Shown: positions 1 through 8,615, numbered from the stretch's first letter. The stretch: 64,000 nt of DNA from Streptomyces avicenniae (GCF_000719135.1 NZ_JOEK01000003.1:352840-416839); one strand, 5' to 3'. Notes: a model not told the origin generated them from the sequence alone. Program-made: numbers and translations.

Positions 1-322
1 GCGGCGCCGTCTCCAGCGTGACGTCCACCGGCCCGCCCGCGAGCGGACCGGCCAGCCGCACGTCCGCCACGTCCAGGAACGCGACGTGGCACTCGAACCG
101 GTCGGCGCCCGCCCCGGTCCACTCCGGCTCAGGCCGGTCGGGGAAGGCGGGCAGGTCGAGCCGGAGGACGACGGAGGGGCCGTGCCGGTCCAGGTGCAGC
201 GAGCGCAGCACGGCGCCCGACAGCGGCGGGACGGCGGTGTAGTAGGCGTCCAGCGCTTCGCGGTTGACCAGGGCGTCGGCCCAGTGACGGGTCACCGTAC
301 GGCCCGACGCTGCCCGCCCCAT
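1..322 (-). CDS. Imm50-like immunity protein, 3' end cut by window edge
   Basis: The frame is open from the ATG at 322 to the left window edge, giving 107 residues with no stop. It reads as an Imm50-type protein: an early W-x-x-x-L-x-N segment (HWADALVN), a PPLSGAVLRSLHLDRHG strand, then LPAFPDRPEPEW and a CHVAFLDVADVRLAGPL strand pair. Imm50 proteins are small cytosolic antitoxins against polymorphic toxins. No toxin gene is visible beside it, so its partner would lie outside the window or be lost. It is divergent from the deaminase at 420. The family call is from remembered motif order, so moderate. Confidence 0.6.
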   Translation of the reverse strand, partial: MGRAASGRTVTRHWADALVNREALDAYYTAVPPLSGAVLRSLHLDRHGPSVVLRLDLPAFPDRPEPEWTGAGADRFECHVAFLDVADVRLAGPLAGGPVDVTLETAP

Positions 323-419
323 TCACCCACCCCCTGCAAGACTGCGTGCAAGGCACCATACAGACGGCGCCGTGCGTCCGCCGGGCCCGGTACGTCGCAC
401 CAGGGAAGCAAGGAAGCAC

Positions 420-902
420 ATGAACGACACCGACCTGCGCCATCTGCGGCGCGCCGTCGAGCTGGCCGCCGAGGGGCTCGCCGCAGGGGACGAGCCGTTC
501 GGCTCCGTCCTGGTGGGCCCGGACGGCGCGGTCCTGTTCGAGGACCACAACCACGTGGGCGGCGGCGACGCGACGCAGCACCCCGAGTTCGCCCTCGCCC
601 GCTGGTCCGCCGCGCACCTCACCCCGCAGGAGCGCGCCGCCGCCACCGTCTACACCTCGACCGAGCACTGCCCCATGTGCGCCACCGCCCACGGCTGGGT
701 CGGCCTCGGCCGCATCGTCTACGCCAGCTCGTCCGCCCAACTCGGCGGCTGGCTCGCGGGCCTCGGCCTGCCCCCGCTGCCCGTCCGCCCGCTGCCGATC
801 ACGGATCTCGTGCCGGGCGCCGTCGTGGAGGGCCCGGTCGCGCCGCTGGACGAGGAGGTCCGCGCGCTGCACCTGCGCTACCACGCGGCGCCGCCCGTCT
901 GA
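420..902 (+). CDS. Nucleoside/guanine deaminase family (CDA fold)
   Basis: A 160-residue zinc hydrolase of the cytidine/deoxycytidylate deaminase superfamily. The zinc site is complete: H54-P-E56 supplies one ligand and the catalytic acid, and H83-C84-P-M-C87 supplies the two cysteine ligands. Length fits guanine or tRNA-adenosine deaminase-like enzymes, but the HCPMC form and divergent C terminus do not fix the substrate. The ATG at 420 is preceded by an AGGAAGC-rich tract and fits the family N terminus; an upstream in-frame start at 372 only adds unrelated residues. It stands alone, divergent from the Imm50-like gene. Confidence 0.8.
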   Translation: MNDTDLRHLRRAVELAAEGLAAGDEPFGSVLVGPDGAVLFEDHNHVGGGDATQHPEFALARWSAAHLTPQERAAATVYTSTEHCPMCATAHGWVGLGRIVYASSSAQLGGWLAGLGLPPLPVRPLPITDLVPGAVVEGPVAPLDEEVRALHLRYHAAPPV

Positions 903-1000
903 GTCGTATCCGGGGAAAACCCCGCGCCGCGCCCCTCCCGGCTGTCACCGTGGAACGCGCCCCCGCCGTGGGGGCGCGCCCCGGAGGCGGAGGAGAGCCT

Positions 1001-1798
1001 GTGGAACGGACGTCGCACGAGCAGGAGCGTTACGCGGACGGCCTGTTCGGCCACGCGGTGCCGACCGAGCTGGAACGGCTGCGGCTGCTGGAGTCCCTGT
1101 TGGACGGCGCCACGCGCGCCCGGCTGGCGGCCCTCGGGCTGAAGCCGGGCGACGCCGTCCTCGAAGTCGGCGGCGGGGCCGGGTCCGTGGCCCGCTGGAT
1201 GGCCGGGCAGGGCGCCCGGGTGACGGTCACCGACCTCGACACGACGTTCCTGACCGGCCTGGTGGACGAGGGCGTGACGGTCCTGCGGCACGACCTGTTC
1301 ACCGACGACTTCCCGCCGGGCTCGTTCGACGTGATCCACACCCGGTACGTCGTCATGCACCTGCCGGAGCCGGACGTGGCCGTCGCGCGGCTCGCCAACT
1401 GGCTGAAGCCCGGCGGCGTGCTGCTGCTCGAAGAGCCCGCCACCTTCCCGACCGAGGACTCGCCGCACCCGGCGTACCGCGCGGCGATGCGCGCGTTCCG
1501 CGCCTACCTGGAACTGTCGGTCGGAAGCGACACGTCCTGGGCGCGCTCGCTGCCGGTGCCGCTGGAGCGCGCCGGGCTCACCGGGATCGGGCACCACGCG
1601 CGCATCCAGCCGGTCAAGGGCGGGGACGCCGAGGCGCGGTGGTGGGTGCTGAACCTGGAGCAGGCGCGGGCCGGGATGGTCGCCGCGGGGCTCGCCACGG
1701 ACGCGGAGATCGACGCGGCCTGCGCCGAGTTGGTCTCGCCCGGCTTCCACGACCTGTCGCTCGCCGTCCTCACGGCCTGGGGGCGGCGGCCGGGCTGA
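1001..1798 (+). CDS. Class I SAM-dependent methyltransferase
   Basis: A 265-residue cytosolic methyltransferase. Motif I is VLEVGGGAGSVA at about residues 53-64, the acidic end of strand 2 is VTVTDLD, and motif IV/post-IV is FDVIHTRYVVMHLPEPD, followed by LKPGGVLLLEEP. The GTG at 1001 is chosen because GGAGG and AGGAG sequences at 983-995 precede it and the protein then starts like its relatives; the frame is open further upstream but without supporting signals. The substrate cannot be told. It ends in a strong inverted repeat shared with the convergent EF-hand gene. Confidence 0.8.
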   Translation: MERTSHEQERYADGLFGHAVPTELERLRLLESLLDGATRARLAALGLKPGDAVLEVGGGAGSVARWMAGQGARVTVTDLDTTFLTGLVDEGVTVLRHDLFTDDFPPGSFDVIHTRYVVMHLPEPDVAVARLANWLKPGGVLLLEEPATFPTEDSPHPAYRAAMRAFRAYLELSVGSDTSWARSLPVPLERAGLTGIGHHARIQPVKGGDAEARWWVLNLEQARAGMVAAGLATDAEIDAACAELVSPGFHDLSLAVLTAWGRRPG

Positions 1799-1829
1799 GC
1801 CGCGCGGGCGTCGTGTCCCGCGAAGGGGT

Positions 1830-1862
1830 GGTGACGGGCGGCCGGACGCGCCGCCCGTCACC
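1830..1862. terminator. Bidirectional hairpin between convergent genes
   Basis: GTGACGGGCGGC (1831-1842) and GCCGCCCGTCAC (1850-1861) form a perfect 12-bp stem, 13 bp with G1830/C1862, around a 7-nt loop. It lies between the methyltransferase and EF-hand stops and there is no U tract, which is usual for streptomycete terminators. Confidence 0.7.
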
Positions 1863-1895
1863 TCGGGGCACGCGGCCCCGGTCGGACGGCCCCGG

Positions 1896-2441
1896 TCAGG
1901 CCGCCGCGCCGCCGACCAGCGCGTCCCCGGCGATGCCCACCTTGTCCGGCGCGTAGTAGTCCCGGATGCCCTGCGCCCACACGTCCGTCGTGACGCGGTC
2001 CTCGGCGTCCGGCCCGAACGCGTCGAACAGCGCCTGGATGTTGGGCACCGCGAAGCCGATGGCCGTCATCAGGGCGACGAACAGGGGCCGTTCGACCAGC
2101 CCGTCGCCGTCCGGGTCGCCGAGCGCGGGCAGCGCCACGGCGAAGGCGTCCAGCGCGTCGCCGAAGCGCTCGGGCGCCAGGACGATCGCGTTGAACTCCT
2201 CGGGGTCCACCTGCCCGTCGCCGTCGGTGTCCAGCTCGGTGACGAGGGTGGTCCACCAGCCGCGGAGGGAGTCGAGCAGCGCGTCCTTGGCGGCCTCGTC
2301 CGCGCCCTCGGACACCGCGAGCACGCGCTGTCCCAGCAGCTCGAAGTCGTCCGCCTCGATGACGCCGTTGCCGTTCGCGTCGAAGAGGGTGAAGACCAGT
2401 CCGGCCCGGCTGACCGCCGCGCTGTTCGTCTCCGTGGTCAT
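1896..2441 (-). CDS. EF-hand calcium-binding protein (calerythrin-like)
   Basis: A 181-residue acidic protein with three good EF-hand loops: DANGNGVIEADD (21-32), DTDGDGQVDPEE (71-82) and DPDGDGLVERPL (109-120). The fourth repeat, near residue 143, is degenerate. This spacing matches the calerythrin/SCP-type Ca2+ buffers of actinomycetes, which bind calcium in the cytoplasm. There is no signal peptide or membrane segment. The ATG at 2441 follows a GGAGAAGGCGG tract on the minus strand. Confidence 0.85.
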   Translation of the reverse strand: MTTETNSAAVSRAGLVFTLFDANGNGVIEADDFELLGQRVLAVSEGADEAAKDALLDSLRGWWTTLVTELDTDGDGQVDPEEFNAIVLAPERFGDALDAFAVALPALGDPDGDGLVERPLFVALMTAIGFAVPNIQALFDAFGPDAEDRVTTDVWAQGIRDYYAPDKVGIAGDALVGGAAA

Positions 2442-2527
2442 CTCGTACCGCCTTCTCCCGGGCCGGGGTCGGCCCGACCCCTCGAACTATGGGGGGCGCG
2501 CGGCACGGCGTCGGGAGAGAACGGGAA

Positions 2528-2551
2528 GCGTTCACCGTAACGGGTGAACGC
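2528..2551. promoter_or_regulatory. Inverted repeat upstream of EF-hand gene
   Basis: GCGTTCACC (2528-2536), 6 nt, GGTGAACGC (2543-2551): perfect 9-bp arms. It lies 20 nt past the stop of the small aldehyde dehydrogenase gene and about 90-110 nt upstream of the EF-hand ATG. It could be a weak terminator for the former or an operator for the latter; the AT-containing arms and short spacer favour a protein-binding site. Confidence 0.45.
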
Positions 2552-2570
2552 CCCCTGTCCGCAGGGAAGT

Positions 2571-3494
2571 TCAGACACCCATCGGGTGCCAGACCGTCTT
2601 CGTCTCCAGCGGCCACAGCAGCCGCCCCGTGCCCGGGTCGGCCGTCCAGTCCTCGTCGGGGCGCGGGCGCCGTACGCGCTTGAGCGTCCCGGCGGCCTCC
2701 GCCTCCAGCGCGGTGGCCTCAGGCCCTGCGCCGGTGAGGTCCAGCGCGTCCACGTCGCCGTGGGCGGCCAGCGGCGGGCCCAACTCCGCGACGCGCCCCG
2801 ACAGTACGTTCACCACGCCGCCCGGCACGTCCGAGGTGGCCAGCACCTCCGCCAGCGACAGCGCGGGCAGCGGCGCGCGCTCCGCGGCGACGACGACGGC
2901 CGTGCACCCGGTCGCCAGCACCGGCGCCAGCACCGACACCAGGCCCAGCAGCGACGACTCCTGCGGCGCGAACACTACGACGACGCCGGTCGGTTCGGGC
3001 GTGGACAGGTTGAAGTACGGCCCGGCCACCGGGTTCGCGGCGCCCGCGACCTGCGCGACCTTGTCCGTCCAGCCCGCGTACCAGACCCACCGGTCGATCG
3101 CCGCGTCCACGGCCGCCCGCGCCTTCGGCGCGCTCAGGCCCTCCGCGTCCGCGACCTCGGCGCGGAACTGCTCGCGCCGCCCCTCCAGCATCTCCGCGAC
3201 CCGGTAGAGGACCTGGCCGCGGTTGTAGGCGGTCGCGCCCGACCAGCGGGGGAACGCCTTGCGCGCGGCGACGACGGCGTTGCGCGCGTCCTTCCGCGAG
3301 GCCAGCGGGGCGTTGGCCAGCCACCGCCCCGACGCGTCGGTCACCTCGTACACCCGTCCGCTCTCGGAGCGCGGGAACGCGCCGCCGACATACAGCTTGT
3401 AGGTCTTCAGCACGGCGAGCCGCCGCTGCTCCGACTGCTTCTCGGACTGCTTGCCGGACTGCTTCTCCGACTGCTTGCCGGACCGCTCAGGCAT
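2571..3494 (-). CDS. Truncated aldehyde dehydrogenase-like protein
   Basis: 307 residues covering only the NAD-binding half of an aldehyde dehydrogenase (FAPQESSLLG, GGVVNVLSG); the catalytic Cys domain is absent, and full enzymes are about 480 residues. The N terminus carries a low-complexity K-Q-S repeat (SGKQSEKQ units, residues 5-22). It overlaps the upstream full-length dehydrogenase by 8 nt, so it is translationally coupled to it in the deoC operon. It is probably a structural or regulatory partner of that enzyme. It is unlikely to have aldehyde oxidation activity alone. Confidence 0.75.
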   Translation of the reverse strand: MPERSGKQSEKQSGKQSEKQSEQRRLAVLKTYKLYVGGAFPRSESGRVYEVTDASGRWLANAPLASRKDARNAVVAARKAFPRWSGATAYNRGQVLYRVAEMLEGRREQFRAEVADAEGLSAPKARAAVDAAIDRWVWYAGWTDKVAQVAGAANPVAGPYFNLSTPEPTGVVVVFAPQESSLLGLVSVLAPVLATGCTAVVVAAERAPLPALSLAEVLATSDVPGGVVNVLSGRVAELGPPLAAHGDVDALDLTGAGPEATALEAEAAGTLKRVRRPRPDEDWTADPGTGRLLWPLETKTVWHPMGV

Positions 3495-4920
3495 CGAGGT
3501 ACGCCTCCAGACCGTGCCGCCCGCCCTCGCGGCCGTAACCGGACTCCCGGTAGCCGCCGAACGGGGAGGTGGGGTCGAACTTGTTGAACGTGTTGGACCA
3601 GATCACGCCCGCCCGCAGCCGGTTCGCCATCCACAGGATGCGCGAACCCTTCTCCGTCCAGATCCCGGCGGACAGCCCGTAGGGCGTGTTGTTGGCCTTG
3701 GCGACGGCCTCGTCCGGCGTGCGGAAGGTGAGGACGGACAGCACCGGGCCGAAGATCTCCTCGCGCGCGACGCGGTGCGCCTGCGTGACGCCGGTGAACA
3801 GCGTCGGCGCGAACCAGTAGCCGGTGGACGGCAGTTCGCACGGCGGCGACCAGCGCTCCGCGCCCTCGGCCTCGCCCGCCGCCGTCAGCTCCTCGATCCT
3901 CGCCAGCTGCGCCGCCGAGTTGATCGCGCCGACGTCGGTGTTCTTGTCCAGCGGATCGCCCACGCGCAGCGTCGCCATGCGGCGCTTCAGCGCGTCGAGC
4001 AGTTCGTCGGCCACCGACTCCTGCACCAGCAGCCGCGACCCGGCGCAGCACACGTGGCCCTGGTTGAAGAAGATCCCGTTGACGACGCCCTCGACCGCCT
4101 GGTCGAGCGGGGCGTCGTCGAAGACGATGTTCGCGGCCTTGCCGCCGAGTTCGAGCGTCAGCTTCTTCCGCGTCCCGGCGACGGTGCGCGCGATGGCGCG
4201 GCCGACCTCCGTCGAGCCGGTGAACGCGACCTTGTCCACGCCCTCGTGGCCGACGAGCGCCGCGCCCGTCGCCCCGTCGCCCGTCACGATGTTGACGACC
4301 CCGGCGGGCAGCCCCGCCTGCACGCAGATCTCGGCGAAGCGCAGCGCGGTCAGCGGCGTCGTCTCGGCGGGCTTCAGGACGACGGTGTTGCCCGTCGCGA
4401 GGGCGGGCGCGATCTTCCACGCGAGCATCAGCAGCGGGAAGTTCCAGGGGATGACCTGCGCGGCGACGCCGAGGGGGCGCGGCGCGTCGCCGAAGCCCGC
4501 GTACCGCAGCTTGTCGGCCCAGCCCGCGTAGTAGAAGAAGTGCGCGGCGACCAGCGGCAGATCGACGTCGCGCGACTCGCGGATCGGCTTGCCGTTGTCC
4601 AGCGTCTCCAGCACGGCCAGCTCGCGGGAGTGCTCCTGGAGCAGCCGGGCGATGCGGAAGAGGTACTTGCCGCGCTCGGCGCCCGGCAGCGCCGACCAGG
4701 CGGGGAACGCCGCGCGCGCCGCCGCGACCGCCGCGTCCACGTCCGCCTCGCCCGCCCAGGCGACCTCGGACAGCACCTCCTCGCTCGCGGGCGAGACGGT
4801 CTTGAAGACCTTCCCGTCCGCCGCGGGCCTGAACTCGCCGCCGATGAACAGGCCGTGCGAGGGCGCGATGTCCACGACCGCCCGTGACTCGGGCGCGGGC
4901 GCGTACTCGAAAGTGCTCAT
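3487..4920 (-). CDS. NAD(P)-dependent aldehyde dehydrogenase
   Basis: A complete 477-residue enzyme with the cofactor region VIPWNFPLLMLAWKIAPALA (157-176), GSTEVG (235-240), general base E257 in LELGG, and catalytic C291 in GHVCCAGSR. It oxidises an aldehyde to an acid with NAD(P)+. Downstream of deoC, a reasonable role is to oxidise the acetaldehyde released from deoxyribose-5-phosphate; that substrate is inferred from context. It lies 6 nt after the deoC stop. Confidence 0.88.
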   Translation of the reverse strand: MSTFEYAPAPESRAVVDIAPSHGLFIGGEFRPAADGKVFKTVSPASEEVLSEVAWAGEADVDAAVAAARAAFPAWSALPGAERGKYLFRIARLLQEHSRELAVLETLDNGKPIRESRDVDLPLVAAHFFYYAGWADKLRYAGFGDAPRPLGVAAQVIPWNFPLLMLAWKIAPALATGNTVVLKPAETTPLTALRFAEICVQAGLPAGVVNIVTGDGATGAALVGHEGVDKVAFTGSTEVGRAIARTVAGTRKKLTLELGGKAANIVFDDAPLDQAVEGVVNGIFFNQGHVCCAGSRLLVQESVADELLDALKRRMATLRVGDPLDKNTDVGAINSAAQLARIEELTAAGEAEGAERWSPPCELPSTGYWFAPTLFTGVTQAHRVAREEIFGPVLSVLTFRTPDEAVAKANNTPYGLSAGIWTEKGSRILWMANRLRAGVIWSNTFNKFDPTSPFGGYRESGYGREGGRHGLEAYLDA

Positions 4921-4926
4921 GGTGTG

Positions 4927-5898
4927 TCAGTCCACCGTCACGTAGTCGGGGCCGGAGTAGCTGCCGGTGCGCAGTTTCTGACGCTGCATCAGCAGATCGT
5001 TGAGCAGGCTGGAGGCGCCCAGCCTGAACCAGTCGGGGCTGAGCCAGTCGGGACCCGCCGTCTCGTTGACCAGCACCAGGTACGCCAGCGCGTCCTTCGT
5101 GGTGCGGATGCCGCCCGCCGCCTTCACGCCGACCTGCCTGCCGGTCGCGGCGCGGAAGTCGCGGACCGCCTCCAGCATCAGCAGCGTGTTGGGGGGCGTC
5201 GCGTTCACGCCGACCTTGCCGGTGGACGTCTTGATGAAGTCGGCGCCCGCCAGCATCGCCAGCCAGGAGGCGCGACGGATGGCGTCGTACGTGGCCAGCT
5301 CGCCGTTCTCCAGGATCACCTTCAGGTGCGCGCCGCCGCACGCCTCGCGGACGGCGGCGATCTCCTCGAACACGGCCAGGTAGCGCCCGGAGAGGAACGC
5401 GCCCCGGTCGATCACCATGTCGATCTCGTCCGCGCCGTCGGCGACCGCCTGGCGCGTGTCCGCCAGCTTCACGTCCCGCGCCGCCCGCCCGGCGGGGAAG
5501 GCGGTGGCGACCGACGCGACCTTGATGCCGGTGCCGCGCAGCGCCTGGACGGCGGTGGTGACGAGGTCGGGGTAGACGCAGATCGCGGCCACGGCGGGGG
5601 TGTCGCGGTCGGTCGGGTCGGGCGCCGCGCCCTTGGCGCACAGCGAGCGGACCTTGCCGGGGGTGTCCGCGCCCTCCAGCGTCGTCAGGTCGATCATCCG
5701 GATCGCCAGATCGATCGCGAACGCCTTGGAGGTGGTCTTGATCGAACGTGTCCTGAGCGTGGCGGCGCGGGCGTCGAGTCCGACCGCGTCCACGCCGGGC
5801 AGGCCGTGCAGGAAGCGGCGCAGCGCGGCATCGGACGCCGTGACGTCCGCCAGGCCGGGGGCGGCGGCGGGGCTGGGGCTGGGGGGCCGGGAGAGCAT
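4927..5898 (-). CDS. deoC: Deoxyribose-phosphate aldolase
   Basis: Class I aldolase cleaving 2-deoxyribose-5-phosphate to glyceraldehyde-3-phosphate and acetaldehyde in deoxynucleoside catabolism. The Schiff-base lysine lies in GADFIKTSTGK, and the second lysine in VGVKAAGGIRT. The protein is 323 residues from the ATG at 5898; the frame can be read to 5940, but that would put the start inside and beyond the palindromic operator at 5918-5929, so the shorter start is preferred. It heads an operon with the two aldehyde dehydrogenase genes. Confidence 0.92.
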   Translation of the reverse strand: MLSRPPSPSPAAAPGLADVTASDAALRRFLHGLPGVDAVGLDARAATLRTRSIKTTSKAFAIDLAIRMIDLTTLEGADTPGKVRSLCAKGAAPDPTDRDTPAVAAICVYPDLVTTAVQALRGTGIKVASVATAFPAGRAARDVKLADTRQAVADGADEIDMVIDRGAFLSGRYLAVFEEIAAVREACGGAHLKVILENGELATYDAIRRASWLAMLAGADFIKTSTGKVGVNATPPNTLLMLEAVRDFRAATGRQVGVKAAGGIRTTKDALAYLVLVNETAGPDWLSPDWFRLGASSLLNDLLMQRQKLRTGSYSGPDYVTVD

Positions 5899-5917
5899 GG
5901 TCACCAGGTCAGCATAT

Positions 5918-5929
5918 CTACGCGCGTAG
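5918..5929. promoter_or_regulatory. Operator-like palindrome upstream of deoC
   Basis: CTACGCGCGTAG is a perfect 12-bp palindrome 20 nt upstream of the deoC ATG. The identical 12-mer lies 25 nt upstream of the purine nucleoside phosphorylase ATG (28792-28803). Both genes serve nucleoside breakdown, so a common repressor is likely. Confidence 0.7.
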
Positions 5930-5997
5930 TGGCCTGTCACGCGGTCGGCGGAAAGCGACCTGGCCCCGGCCGCCCGCCGCCGGACGCGTCCGCGCCG

Positions 5998-6846
5998 TCA
6001 GACCGTGCGCTCCAGCAACGCCGCCACCGCCGCGTGCCCCTGCACGGTCGCGAGCCCGTGCGCCGTGGTGCCCGCCGGGACGTCGCCGAACGCCTTCGTC
6101 AGCCCGGCCCGCGGGTCCGCCCCCGCCGCGAGCAGCGCGCGCGCCACCTCGGCGTGGCCGTTCTCGGCGGCCTCGTGCAGCGGCGTGAACCCGAAGTTCT
6201 CCCGGCTCCCCGGGTCGGCCCCGGCCGCGAGCAGCAGCTCGACCGGCTCCACGAAACCGTGACGGCTGGCGTAGTGCAGCGGCGTGAGGCCGTCCTGGTC
6301 GTGCGAGTCGAGGGCGACGCGCCCCGTGGCCAGGAGCAGCCGCGTGATCTCGGCCGTCCCGCGCGACGCGGCGTGCGACAGCGGCGTCTGGCCGTGCGAC
6401 GTCGCCTGATCGACGTCGATCCCCGCGTCGATCAGCATCGCGGCGATGGCGACGCAGTCGTCGTACGTGTCGTCCGGGTGCGAGCCGATCTCCGCGCGGA
6501 TCTCGTCGCGCCCGGTGAGGACGACCTCCCGGCCGTCGCGGACCACGGTGACCTTGTAGTCCAGCGGGCGGTCCTTCGTGTACTGGATCACGTGGTGGAG
6601 CGCGCCGAAGCGGCCCTCCACCAGCGTGCTCCCCGGGTCGGCGCCCGACGCCAGCAGGACCTCGACACCCTCGCGGAACGCCTGGAGCGTCGCCACCAGG
6701 ACCGCCGTCCAGCCGCGCTCGTCGGCGCCGTCCACGTCGGCACCGGCCGCGAGGGCGGCCCGCAGGGCGGGCAGGTCCCGCGTGTGGGCGGCGGAGAGCA
6801 GGGCCCGGAGCAGGTCCGTGTCGTCCGTCTGAACTGCTGTGGTCAT
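5998..6846 (-). CDS. Ankyrin-repeat protein
   Basis: 282 residues built of ankyrin repeats. Clear units carry the consensus G-x-TPLHxAA: RGWTAVLVATLQ, HGQTPLSHAASRG, DGLTPLHYASRHG and FGFTPLHEAAENG, each followed by a ...LLLAAGADP turn. It probably acts as a cytosolic protein-binding scaffold; its partner is unknown. The ATG at 6846 is chosen because a GGAAG ribosome site precedes it; a longer frame starts at 6906. There is no signal peptide. Confidence 0.85.
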   Translation of the reverse strand: MTTAVQTDDTDLLRALLSAAHTRDLPALRAALAAGADVDGADERGWTAVLVATLQAFREGVEVLLASGADPGSTLVEGRFGALHHVIQYTKDRPLDYKVTVVRDGREVVLTGRDEIRAEIGSHPDDTYDDCVAIAAMLIDAGIDVDQATSHGQTPLSHAASRGTAEITRLLLATGRVALDSHDQDGLTPLHYASRHGFVEPVELLLAAGADPGSRENFGFTPLHEAAENGHAEVARALLAAGADPRAGLTKAFGDVPAGTTAHGLATVQGHAAVAALLERTV

Positions 6847-7095
6847 CGCTGTCGCTTCCGTCTGGCCGAGGGGGAGCCCGAGCGCCGCCCTGCGGCGGGG
6901 CGGCAAACGTCAACTCCGCTTGCAGCAAACGACTTTACGGGGTGTGACCGAGCGCTGCCGAACCGGGAGGGCGAGGCCCGCGGGCCCGCGTGGTGGGGCG
7001 GCCGGAAATCGCCCCCGCGCGCCGACACCGGCGGGCGCCGGACGGCCGGGGGCCGCGCCGCCGCCCCGGCGCCCGGGTCCGGCAGAATCGGACGC
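6847..7095. other. Divergent intergenic region
   Basis: 249 nt between the divergent ankyrin and PH-domain genes. It has no convincing reading frame. A CAGAAT hexamer at 7083-7088 ends 7 nt before the ATG at 7096 and is a candidate leaderless promoter for the PH-domain gene. Confidence 0.5.
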
Positions 7096-7734
7096 ATGAG
7101 TGAGCCCCAGAAGTACGCCGACCGCGCCTACCGTTCCGGTTCCGCCATCGTGGGCGGCGTGCTGCTGCTCGCCCTCGCCGCCTGGCTCGGCACCGACGCG
7201 ATCCTGCGCGGCGACGGCAGGACGCCGCTGGTGGCCCTGTCGGGACTGGTGTTCGCCGTCCCGCTGATCGTGGCGTTCTCCGTCCGCCCGGCGGCCTTCG
7301 CCTCCGACGAGCGGCTGCGCGTGCGGAACCCGTTCCGCACCGTCACGCTGCCGTGGAGCCGCGTCGAGACCGTGCGGGCGCGCTACTCGTCCGAGGTCGT
7401 CGCGGACGGGCGCACGTACCAGATCTGGTCGATCCCCGTCTCGTTGCGGGGCCGCAACCGCGCCAACCGCCGCCGTGAGCAGGCGGAATCCGGCCGCATG
7501 CCGCGCAGCGGGCGCTTCGGCACCTATGGCACGCCCGCCGACGACCGCGCCGCCGCCGAACCGCCCGGCCTGGCGGCGGGCGACGCGGCCATCGCCGAGC
7601 TGCGCGACCTGGCCGAGCGCCACCGCGAGAAGCCCGGCGCGCAGGGGGACGTCGAGATCCGCTGGAGCCTGGAGACGCTGATCCCGCTGGCGGCGGGCGC
7701 CGTCGCGCTGCTCGTGCTGTGGCTGACGCGCTGA
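7096..7734 (+). CDS. Membrane PH-domain (bPH2-type) protein
   Basis: 212 residues. Two N-terminal hydrophobic segments (about 17-33 and 45-62) are followed by a bacterial PH-like strand set: PFRTVTLPWSRVETVRARYSSEVVADGRTYQIWSI split around residue 90. A charged low-complexity linker (about 115-175) and a C-terminal membrane helix (about 193-210) complete it. The function is unknown; related proteins are membrane-anchored and of unclear ligand. In my recollection of streptomycete gene order a similar gene sits between deoC and the phosphohexomutase, so this one belongs to the backbone. Confidence 0.75.
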   Translation: MSEPQKYADRAYRSGSAIVGGVLLLALAAWLGTDAILRGDGRTPLVALSGLVFAVPLIVAFSVRPAAFASDERLRVRNPFRTVTLPWSRVETVRARYSSEVVADGRTYQIWSIPVSLRGRNRANRRREQAESGRMPRSGRFGTYGTPADDRAAAEPPGLAAGDAAIAELRDLAERHREKPGAQGDVEIRWSLETLIPLAAGAVALLVLWLTR

Positions 7735-7801
7735 CCTGCCCTTCGGGGGCGCGCGGCGCCGGGTTTGCCACCCGGCCGTCGCTCGCGCATGATCGCCTCC
7801 C

Positions 7802-8578
7802 ATGACGAACCCCCGCCCCGCCGAGGCCGCCCGCCCCCTCGCCCTGATCACCGGTGTCGGCCGCGGCGCCGGGATCGGCGCGGGCATCGCCCGTAGCCTC
7901 GCCTCGTCCGGCTGGGACGTCGCCTTCACCTACTGGACGCCCTACGACCGGCGCATGGCCTGGGGCGCCGAGGAGGGCGCGCCCGAGAGCATCGCGGCCG
8001 ACCTCGCCGCGCGGGGCGCCGCCACGGCGGCCGTGGAGGCCGACCTCGCGGACCCGGCCGCCCCGGCGCGCGTGCTGGACGAGGTGGAGGGCCGCCTCGG
8101 CATGGTCACGGCCCTGGTGCTCAGCCACTGCGAGTCGGTCGATTCCGGGCTGCTCGACACCACCGTGGACAGCTTCGACCGGCACTTCGCGGTCAACGCG
8201 CGGGCGAGCTGGCTGCTGATCCGCGAGTACGGCCGCCGCTTCACCGGCCCCCACGGCACCGGCCGCATCGTCGCCCTCACCAGCGACCACACCGTGGGCA
8301 ACCTGCCGTACGGCGCCAGCAAGGGCGCCCTCGACCGCATCACCCTCGCGGCGGCGCACGAGTTCGCGTCCCTCGGCGTGACGGCGAACGTCGTCAACCC
8401 GGGTCCTGTGGACACCGGTTGGATGACGGACGAGCTGCGCGACGAGGTCCGCGCGGCCACCCCGCTCGGCCGCCTCGGCACCCCGCAGGACGCGGCGCAC
8501 CTCGTGGACTTCCTGCTGTCGCCGCAGGGCCAGTGGATCAACGGCCAACTGCTGCACAGCGACGGCGGCGTGGCCTGA
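7802..8578 (+). CDS. SDR-family oxidoreductase (3-oxoacyl-ACP reductase-like)
   Basis: 258 residues with a Rossmann start LITGVGRGAGIGAGIA (13-28), an N-A-R segment, active-site Ser in VALTSDHT and Y-G-A-S-K (tyrosine and lysine of the YxxxK motif), then NVVNPGPVDTGWM and a C-terminal GQLLHSDGG. All catalytic residues are present, so it should be an active NAD(P)-dependent reductase or dehydrogenase. The substrate cannot be assigned. It starts 67 nt after the PH-domain gene and could share its transcript. Confidence 0.85.
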   Translation: MTNPRPAEAARPLALITGVGRGAGIGAGIARSLASSGWDVAFTYWTPYDRRMAWGAEEGAPESIAADLAARGAATAAVEADLADPAAPARVLDEVEGRLGMVTALVLSHCESVDSGLLDTTVDSFDRHFAVNARASWLLIREYGRRFTGPHGTGRIVALTSDHTVGNLPYGASKGALDRITLAAAHEFASLGVTANVVNPGPVDTGWMTDELRDEVRAATPLGRLGTPQDAAHLVDFLLSPQGQWINGQLLHSDGGVA

Positions 8579-8615
8579 CCCATCGGCCGCCGGGCGGGGA
8601 GAACGCCGCCGCCGC

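Noticed and set aside
4924..7734. A 936-codon plus-strand frame over deoC and the ankyrin gene.
   Set aside because: Only its end from 7096 encodes a sensible protein; the rest is antisense shadow.
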